Assembly: GCF_020520425.1 (NCBI RefSeq)
Contig: NC_079490.1
Span: 38,014,723-38,078,722, forward strand
Source: Spinacia oleracea
Taxonomy: Eukaryota > Streptophyta > Magnoliopsida > Caryophyllales > Amaranthaceae
Length of the DNA: 64,000 nt
Direction of reading: 5' to 3'
Numbering within the stretch: the first letter of the stretch is position 1; each line of letters opens with the position of its first letter. The translations under genes and the position numbers were made by a program. Of this stretch, positions 55,564-64,000 are shown one piece after another. The notes beneath the pieces were generated by a model. It was not told where the DNA came from, ran no database searches, and worked only from the letters and a program-made list of their open reading frames with translations.

Positions 55564-56877
55564 TGACAGGCTCAAGTCGTATCATCTAGTCAAAGATAAA
55601 CCTAAATCCACTAATAAAATAGTAAAGTAAGTAGGGATCGAATCCACAAGGAAACAGGCGTTCTTTCTATTACTAAAACTAAGGTCTAGACTAGTTGGAA
55701 ACAAGAAAGTTGGTTGATTTGTAAATTAAAACTACGACAATAATTAAACAAAGAGAAATTCAGATATTAAAAGGTCTAGGGCATAGGTTCACCAATGAAC
55801 AACAATCCAGGATGATAAACAATCAATAGTAATCAATAAAGCAGTTAATTAGACTATCATGCTCTCTCGAATCGATATTAATCATAGACTTAGAATTAAC
55901 GGGCTCTCGCTACGTAATAATCTCAATTCTACCTATTGAAACAAGCCTAAATATCAAATTGCATCTCTCGAATCTTAACCTGATATTGCTAGACTAATAC
56001 AATTAGACCTGCGCAAATCTAATCGCATAGTAAATGAAACCAATCAACAACAATTATCCACAATACCAAAAATCAACAACATTCAATCATCCCTTCATAT
56101 TAATTCATGGATTCCCAAAATCCTCGAATATAAACTACTCACACATATTTAATTTTAATTTAAACAAAGCAAACATGATTAATGAAATCATAATTAAAAT
56201 TGAATAACGAAGGAAAGAAATACGAAATACCAAATTGAAGAACAAAGTATGAAATTTAAAGCTTGAAACTTGAATTGAATAATAAAAATAATTAACAAAA
56301 GTTTAGAGAGAGAATAAAACTAAGTAATAAACTAAGAGTTTAAAAAAATAAGATGCTAAAAATAAGATGTCCAACTAAATAATAAGGGCATGGTATTTAT
56401 AGTTTGCCCAAAAAAACAAGCGAAAACCGGAAATAAACTAAAATCCGCGCTACAGGTCGTATCTTAAAAATATCATATCTCCTTCGTTATAAGTCGGAAT
56501 TAGGCGAGTGACCACTCGTTGGAAAGCTCTTGAAGTCTAGAATCCAACCCAATTTGGATCGCTGCATTTGGAGTTGTATAACTTGAGTTAGGATCAAAAG
56601 AGTAGACGAGTGTCGGCTTTCTACTTCTTTCACTATTCGCTTTGCTCGAAAACTCTTCCAACTCAATGTTTGTGCTCTCGAAAGTACATAATGTCTTGTA
56701 TTGATTCAAATGAGTAGGAAATGCACAAAAATATGCTAATTTCTACAATGATGAACCTGAAACTACAAACACACTACAAGGAGCACATTAGTACTAAAAA
56801 TCGCTCTGAAGAGCTCATTTGAGATCAAAAAGTACTAAGGAACGGGGGTAAAAACACTATAAAATATGAGCATATCA
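55564..56877 (-). repeat. 3' LTR of the LARD-like element
   Basis: 1314 bp, plus-strand ends TGACAGGCTC and GAGCATATCA. It matches 59006-60372 with scattered substitutions, so it is older than the Copia elements to the left. It lacks about 65 bases present in the partner (about 59885-59955). Confidence 0.85.
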
Positions 56878-59005
56878 AACTCCCCCAAGCTAGATCTTTG
56901 CTTGTCCCTAAGCAAAGAAATCATCGATGAATACATAAATCAACTTCACCCCCCGCAACTTAAAGCAATGGATACGATTCAAGGTAAAATCCAACAAGTA
57001 TGCATCAATGTCAACCAATCAAATCTATTCGACCATAAATCCTCCCTAACAATCGTCACGCAGAGCAAACCACAACTGTACATGGAATTCAAGACTAGTG
57101 CTTTTACACTCTTCACTCATTTATGTGGCGGGCAAAAAATATACCCGTTCTCTCTCCTCCGAACAATGTATGTGAACAATGCCCTCCCAAACTCACAACA
57201 CTCGTGTATTTAAAAGGACATGCACTCAACCTAACAGTCGACTCGGAATATGTCATGTCATAACTTGAATTGATAAACAACTACTTTCACATTAATATGA
57301 CTCTATGCACAAAGGTTGGAAGGTCTTCAAAGCTTGTAATGTTAGGCTTAGGTAAGGGTGTGGTAAATTTGGATAAAATATGAGCTTAAAGCTTTAGCTT
57401 TGGGGATCATAATTCCTAGCAAAACCCATGATCAAACATAAATGATGACCGCAACTATCCCACTCAACACATGATAAAGTAACAAATGAACCACATCATA
57501 CTTTTTCGCCTTTTTTCCACAACTAAAACCGATCACTCATAAAAATATGAAATTATAACACTTGAGTGAAATTATGCTTTGAGTTTTTCAGAAAGTAATG
57601 ATTTTTTTTCTTTTTCCGCTCAATTTCTTTCTCTTTCTTTTTTTTTTTTTTTTTTTTTTGGAAACCTTCACATTTTCTATTCTTCTCATCTTTTTGCTTA
57701 TCAATTTTTTTTCACCACACAAGAACAAGACGAACTCCCTTTCCTTTTCAATACCCAAATTGTGCTCAAATAAAACACACTACAACTCCCACGCCTCACT
57801 CACTAATAGCTACCCCAAGTCAAGCTTGGGACTGTTAACCAATGAGGCTTAATGGGCTTGTAATGTGGTTAGTCACCGAATAAAAGGGCACAAGCAACAA
57901 CATGGGTAAAAAGAAGGGAGAAAATGTATCTAAAATTGTCTGAAGGCCACCTAAAAGAAGAAATGCCTTCGTCCTCCTCAATGTGCATGCATGTGATCCA
58001 TAAAACATTACTAACAATTGCAAACCAATACTCAAAATCAATGACATACCAGGAATCTAACACACATTCCTAACCAAATCAACTAGCCAAGCACCAAGTC
58101 CAAAAATAGTTGGTCAAGTTGACTCATGCAAAGGCATCAAAATAGTCGAATCTCAAATCATGGTCAACAAATCAACAATGCTCGTCATCAAAAACCAAGA
58201 ATCAAAACAGTTTTCAATCAAGGGGCACTGGGAAGCATGTTTTTTGTATTCATCGGAACGTATTTTTGTTCTTTTTTTTTTCAAAAGCGATAAACTACTC
58301 TAGAAAGCAATAACACATACCTCCCCCAAGCCAAACTCAGCAATGTCCTCACTGCTTAAAGGAGTGGAGATTGAGGGTCTCAATCTTCATTGAACCCCTC
58401 CGGCTCCAACTCTTATGTGCCTCCCGCAAAGCGATTGGTTAGTAAATAACCAACCAACGAGAGCAGAAGCTTGTCATGCGCACTCGCACATCTTTCGTGC
58501 AACAAGGCATGCACGATAATCAACAACAACATTTTCATAAAGTCTGAACGAACTCTATGCCAGTAAGGAGTGGGATGCCTAAAGGAAGAAGAACAAAAAG
58601 GGAAAACAATAATAATAGAAGAATAGGAAAAAGAAGGAAAAAAGAAAGTAGGCATACTCTCCTTATGGAAGCTGTTTTTGTGGACTATTAATTTTTCAAC
58701 CTCAATGATCAATGAAATATCTCTCTCTTTTTTTCGGCATTGATGGTGGACAAGCTCTTCACCATATAGAGCTCTCTGCAAAGCATCCACCTCTTCTTTG
58801 TAAGTACTGCAAGTACCTGCAAAAGATTCACAAAGAGGAACTGGAAAAGAATAATAATCCATTTTTTTCAAAGAGAAACTAAAGAAAAGAAAATATATAC
58901 GTGGTCTCAAAGAAATGGAAGTTCTTCGAGACTCAAGAAAATAATCTAGACCACAAAATTAATAGCAGAAAATAAAACCGTTTCCCCGGAAACGGCGCCA
59001 AAATT
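56878..59005 (-). other. Interior of the LARD-like element
   Basis: No coding region. It contains the polypurine tract (56878-56886), a 22-T run at 57638-57659, and the primer binding site at the far end (about 58984-59000). Short ORFs such as 58413-58910 (-) and 57835-58047 (-) have no domain. Confidence 0.65.
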
Positions 59006-60372
59006 TGACAGGCTCAAGTCTTATCGCCTAGTCAAAGATAAACCTAAGTCCACTAACAAAATAGTAAGGGAAGTAGGGATAGAATCCACAGGGAAACAAG
59101 CGTTCTTTCTATTACTAAAACTAAGGTCTAAACTATTTGGAAACAAGAAAGTTGGTTGATTTGTAAATTAAAACTACGAAAATAATTAAACAAAGAGGAA
59201 TTCAGATATTAAAAGGTCTAGGGCATAGGTTCACCAATGAACAACAATCCAGGATGATAAACAATCAATAGTAATCAATAAAGCAGTTAATTAGACTAGC
59301 ATGCTCTCTCGAATCGATACTAATCATAGACTTAGAATTAGCGGGCTCTCGCTACGTATTAATCCCAATTTTACCTATTGAAACAAGCATAAATATCAAA
59401 TTGCATCTCTCGAATCTTAACCTGATATTGCAGACTAATACAATTAAACCTGCGCAAATCTAATCACATAGTAAATTAAACCAATCAATAGCAATTATCC
59501 ACAATACCAAAAATCAACAACGTTCAATCATCCCTTCATATTAATTCATGGATTCCCAAAACCCTAGAATATAAACTACTCACACATATTTAATTTTAAT
59601 TTAAACAAAGCAAACATGATTAATGAAATCATAATTAAAATTGAATAACGAAGGAAAGAAATAAGAAATACCAAATTGAAGAACAAAGGATGAAATTTAA
59701 ATCTTGAAACTTGAATTGAATAATAAAAGTAATTGACAAAAGTTTAGAGAGAGAATAAAACTAAGTAATAAACTAAGAGTCTAAAAAAATAAGATGTCCA
59801 ACTAAATAGTAAGGGCTTGGTATTTATAGTTTTCCCAAATAAACAAGCGAAAACCGGAAAAAAACTAAAATCCGCGCTACAGGGGTTCTCGTCGTCCGAT
59901 CGGGCAAAAGGCGCCCCCGATCGGGCGATCTGCTCGTCAAACTGCACGATCCTGTATCTTAAAATCATCACATCTCCTTCGTTATAAGTCGGAATTAGGC
60001 GAGTGACCATTCATTGAAAAGCACTTGAAGTCTAGAATCCAAATCATTTTGAATCGGTGCATTTAGAGTTGTATAACTTGAGTTATGATCAAAAGAGTAG
60101 ACGAGTATCGGTTTTCTACTTCTTTCACTATTCGCCTTGCTCGAAAACTCTTCCAACTCAATGTTTGTGCTCTCGAAAGTACATAATGTCTTGTATTGAT
60201 TCAAATGATTAGGAAATGCACAAAAATATGCTAATTTCTACAATGATGAACCTGAAACTACAAACACACTAGAAGGAGCACATTAGTACTAAAAATCGCT
60301 CCGAAGAGCTCATTTGAGATAAAAAAGTACTAAGGAACGGAGGTAAAAACACTATAAAATATGAACATATCA
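59006..60372 (-). repeat. 5' LTR of the LARD-like element
   Basis: 1367 bp. It differs from the other LTR mainly by an extra GC-rich segment at about 59885-59955 that includes the inverted motif GATCGGG...CCCGATC. Confidence 0.85.
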
Positions 60373-60377
60373 CCATG

Positions 60378-62500
60378 GCACTTGCAAGTTGCAACCCACC
60401 TAATTCATAAATTTCCTTAGTTAACATGATTAAATAAACACTTGTCTCCTCTATATTTAAATGTAAATAACATGTGTATATGCATTGACATCCACGTATC
60501 TTTCTCTTTCATAGAAAGAAAAACAAAGACGTTGAATTGTTTTCGATATGGACTCCTCCTCAAGAGTGTGGTTTTATATTGATCAGCATATCGTGCATCT
60601 GGTCCATCTGATTCTTATCTGAAATCTGTGAATCTGGTGAATCTCTACAAAGGAATAATCTAGATTTCGTACGTCAAGCTCGAGTTTGTAAGTTTCCAGG
60701 TAAAATCCTTTTACCATAAAATGAAAATATTGTTTTGGGTTTAGTCCAATCTCATCAACTTTCTCTGAATTTTGGATCTTTAGCAAATCTGTTTGTGAGA
60801 TTGTTCATGAAAGGTAATGCGATTGTAATTTTTGTTATTTAGTTTTGGGAAATCAAAGCGTGTTAGGGAGGAGGTTAACGAATAACGATACCTTTTGTTT
60901 CTTTGTGGAGATACTTTATTAGAATAGATTGGCTCGATCTGCTTCATATCTCATCTCTGAGCTTAGAAATAATAGTTTGGTAAGACATATTCATTGATTG
61001 GGTGATGGACGATGGTGAGTACAATGACCATATTCTAAGCTAGCTATAATGTTGGGTTTTTGTGACTGACTTGGGATCAATGAATGTCCTATTGTGTTTT
61101 CGGTAAATCATATGTTGGTTAGTTGGAATGTGGGTAATGCTCGCTGAGAAACTTTCAAAATGAAGCCCTGATGTTTTGATTATTTAATTGGCAAGCCTGT
61201 TTAATTACTTTTTTGGTATATAAAATTTGGAGTTGAATTTCTCAGACGTAATATTATGTACATTTTACTTGGCATCTTGCACATCTTGCACTTAAAATAA
61301 TGCAATAGTCATGTACTGAAATCTAAATATCATACTCCAATTAGTCTAGCTTCAGCTCTCTGGTCATTGCGATCTGCTTTGTTTAGCTAGTTTTTTGTAT
61401 TTTTAGCTTGTAGTTGTAGGTAATGATTTTGGTTATATTAATGGCGGCAAAAATATTTTCAACTATTCTTGTTTGGGGATATCTGAATCCTGGAATCATA
61501 CTTGATCCAAAATCCAAAATATATAATATTTGATGTTTTTACCACATTATTTGAGGTTTTGAAACTTATTGTTTTATTTCTCCCCTATAAAAATGACGTC
61601 TACTGACAACTTTTCCATTATACATGCAAGAGGAAAGAACGACAAACTTTTAAGATTGAGGTTTGGAGCTTCGTTGTAGAGTATACTAGCATATTACCCG
61701 TGCATCTTATAATCTAAATATAAAAAAATAAGTTTATGCGAAATCTAAAAAAAATGGTAGATAATTATCATCAAAATAGAGCTATAAATATCCTCCTAAA
61801 TAAAATTAATGATGGATAAATTTGTTATTGCCCTAATGGGTGTCTGATTTATTAAGAAAAATAAAACAAATAAGGATATTTACATAAACAAAAATATTTT
61901 CATACACAATTTTCACATGTGTCAAACATAAAGTTATTCTCATCTACCCTTAATTTTGGATAGTCATAACGACTTAATACTTTCCCCATGTACATCATTT
62001 CCGATAACTTAATATCTAACTCCACCATTTACTTTATTCATCTAGAGATGACTTTGATGCAGGAGAGGGTTCCACACTCGTACAACTACTCGCCTTATAA
62101 AATTCTCTTCCTCATCCCCGCCACCAACGATAGAAATGGTACTCACCCCTCTCAATCCCCGTCAAGGGCTACAAAATAAAATGCATCCCCGCTCCATCAC
62201 CTACCCGAGAATCCACACCCACCTCAAACGCACCCCTAATCCTTAACTTATTTTTTTTTTAACAATTAGAGAGTTTTGGATTTTAAACCTCTATTCTAGA
62301 GTCTCGGCAAATTCAGTTGTGAGATTAAAATATTTGAGTAAATAAACAAAACGTTATAATATGTATAGGTTAGTAGTAAAAGAAATATTGATACACTCAT
62401 AATCAATTAGATCAAAGATAAGCGACATCATCACCACGTCACCCCGAGGAAAATACCTATTTTAACCTCATCACCACCAAACTTGCCTCCATTCCAACCC
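60378..62500. other. Intergenic region, possible decayed gene start
   Basis: No supported gene. At 60549 an ATG opens a 24-codon frame (MDSSSRVWFYIDQH...) that stops quickly; a possible donor (CCAG/GTAAAA) at about 60700 could mark a 5' leader exon of an unseen or decayed gene. At about 61685 TACTAGCATATTACCCGTGC is another copy of the end motif seen at 48879. The rest is AT-rich. Confidence 0.35.
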
Positions 62501-62856
62501 ACTTGGGGCGAATGTGCAGGGAGTTGTTTCCCCCCCCCCCCCCAAAAACTCGTCCACTAACTATCTAACATATCTATATACGGTAAAGAATTCACTCCGT
62601 CTTTCAGCCAACTTTTGAATATATTGACATAAATTTATTATTAAAATTGAGCAATTAGCTATAATATTGATTAAAATATTTTAATCACTTGGGGCGGATG
62701 TGCGTGAATTTCCCAAAAAAAAAATGCCCACTGATTGTCTGGCATTTCTATATTCTGTAAATAATTTCTTTTGTCTTTCAGCTAACTTTTGAATATATTG
62801 ACATAGGTTTATTATTAATATTGAGGGATTAGCTATAATATTGATTAAATATTTTA
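62501..62856. repeat. Tandem duplication, two copies of about 186 bp
   Basis: Unit 1 starts ACTTGGGGCGAATGTGC at 62501 and unit 2 starts ACTTGGGGCGGATGTGC at 62687. They share the interior ACTTTTGAATATATTGACAT and the end TAGCTATAATATTGATTAAA. Unit 1 has a C run of about 15 (62531-62545) where unit 2 has an A run. Confidence 0.8.
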
Positions 62857-63130
62857 AAAAGTTAGAAACATAATTAGGGTTGGGTGAATGTTCTCTTATC
62901 CAATAAATTGAAACTCGCTCCATCACCACGGTGGGTACATGTTATCATTATACCTGCTCACCTCAACACGAAATCTCTGTTTGTTAGTCATATTAGTCAA
63001 TCATCTATGTTTATATTCTTTGGCAGCCCAAACTAAAATTCAAACTCGTCCCATCATCAAGTGTGATGCATGGTTTACATATCAAAATTTTAATTTTACA
63101 CAAAATTTTATATATAAGTGATGTTGTAAA

Positions 63131-63864
63131 TAGGGGTGTGCAAAAAATCCGGAAAACCGAAACCGAACCCGAAAACCGAAATAACCGAACCGAAAAAGCG
63201 GGTAACCGAACCGAAATAATAGGGTTAGGGTCGGATTTTTTGCTTTTAAAAAATACCCGAACCGAACATGAGGGTAACCGACCCGAAAAGCGGGTAACCG
63301 AACCGACCGAAATTATAAAATTTTATTTAAAAAAAATAAAAAATATAATTTTATCCATTTTTTCCAATCAGTTTTTGTTTACAGTATTGATAAAATAAGT
63401 TACTCAGGCTGATGTATGCATTCTGCTTTCTCTTGCAGTCTTGCTAACCTGATGATGAATTGATGATGTTAAATGTTGGGTATTCTTTTGTTATTGAATC
63501 TGTGAAAATATATAGAAATTGCTACTCTCGTAAAATTTGCTAAGCTGATGTGTTACAGGTTGTATGCAAATGATTTGGTAAGCTGATGTATGTCAGGTTG
63601 TATGCAAATTATTTGCTAAGCTTGATGATGTTTAACGTTGACTATATTCTTATGTGATTGAATTAGTTATTGTATACTACGTTAATCAGATATTAATTTG
63701 AACTATTACCCGATCGAACCGACCGGAAAAAACCCGATACCCGAAAAAGCGGGTACCGGTAGTTATGGATACGGTTTAGGGTCGGCATTTTTGTAACCCG
63801 AAACTAACGGTTACCCGAAATAAATTCATAACGGGTAACCGAACCCGCATTTGCACACCCCTTA
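63131..63864. mobile_element. hAT-like non-autonomous element
   Basis: 734 bp with inverted ends TAGGGGTGTGC and (complement) TAAGGGGTGTGC, and near-identical 8-bp flanks GTTGTAAA (63123-63130) and GTTGTAAT (63865-63872), the length of hAT target duplications. Next to both ends are clusters of CCGAACC/GGTAACCG motifs in inverse orientation. No transposase is present; the 111-codon ORF over the left part is repeat-derived. Confidence 0.75.
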
Positions 63865-63872
63865 GTTGTAAT

Positions 63873-64000
63873 CCTTTACATTAACATATAAAAAATATTT
63901 ACATTGTTGCAAACATATTAATAATAAATTTGTTATAATACAAGATAATACTTCGTACAAATATCCCAATCTTAGCGTATTCAATTCATATCCCAATTTT
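63873..64000. other. AT-rich right edge of window
   Basis: Nothing recognisable in these 128 bases. Confidence 0.4.

Larger units (their letters stand above)
55564..60372 (-). mobile_element. Non-autonomous LTR retrotransposon (LARD-like)
   Basis: Two LTRs (55564-56877 and 59006-60372) flank a 2.1-kb non-coding interior. On the minus strand the 5' LTR (59006-60372) is followed by TTTTGGCGCCGTTTCCGGGG, a primer site of the TGGCGCC type used by Athila-like Gypsy elements, and the interior ends in the purine tract GGGGGAGTT before the 3' LTR. The flanks TCATG (55559-55563) and CCATG (60373-60377) could be a target duplication with one change. No gag or pol reading frame exists, so it depends on an autonomous relative. 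Confidence 0.82.

Noticed and set aside
58413..58910. 165-codon minus-strand ORF in the LARD-like interior
   Set aside because: No similarity to gag or pol motifs; composition like the non-coding interior.

Overview
This window is plant nuclear DNA. It holds intron-containing genes with GT-AG splicing, plant-type gene families (an ABCB transporter, a TET5/6-type tetraspanin, a plastid WAT1-like transporter) and a dense layer of nested plant transposons. Frequent TACGGAGTA-type strings give a weak impression of Caryophyllales (spinach/beet relatives); this is an impression, not a demonstrated assignment.

Left third (1-23.9 kb): a retroelement nest three levels deep. The oldest layer is a minus-strand reverse-transcriptase gene of a non-LTR-like plant family. 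It is already broken by a frameshift and has a changed active-site box. It is cut in two by element B, a minus-strand Ty1/Copia LTR retrotransposon (238-21263, target duplication CCATC). Element B is itself interrupted by element A, a plus-strand member of the same family (2436-12986, target duplication TGTGA). Both Copia elements have near-identical LTR pairs and an uninterrupted gag-pol frame, so both look recent. Their pol regions differ at only about eight residues, but their Gag regions are almost unrelated. The switch points lie at the MANNN start and just after the zinc knuckle. This looks like a gag module exchange and is the most notable observation here.

Middle (24-49 kb): three recognisable genes. 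A complete 12-exon ABCB transporter (28256-33224, +; 1259 aa by my splicing) has one GC-AG intron. Its promoter lies next to a MITE-like element that was hit by an LTR retrotransposon now reduced to a solo LTR (26633-27877). A 3-exon tetraspanin (36679-34071, -; 283 aa) has a CACTA-type MITE in intron 1 and a 13-codon last exon. A 7-exon plastid EamA/WAT1-like transporter (48693-40734, -; 411 aa) carries a Harbinger-like element in intron 2 and a Stowaway-like MITE in intron 4.

Right third (48.9-64 kb): no convincing intact host gene. It contains a 4.6-kb composite repeat full of AGTAACTAT-type motifs with remnant coding pieces, a Harbinger-like element holding two further MITE-like insertions (one largely a GATAA microsatellite), a non-autonomous LTR element of LARD type (55564-60372, -), a 186-bp tandem duplication and a 734-bp hAT-like element with an 8-bp target duplication.

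The three host genes are unrelated in function (export of hydrophobic compounds or auxin, membrane microdomain organisation, plastid envelope transport), and nothing suggests they act together. All splice models, identities and divergence statements were made by eye.
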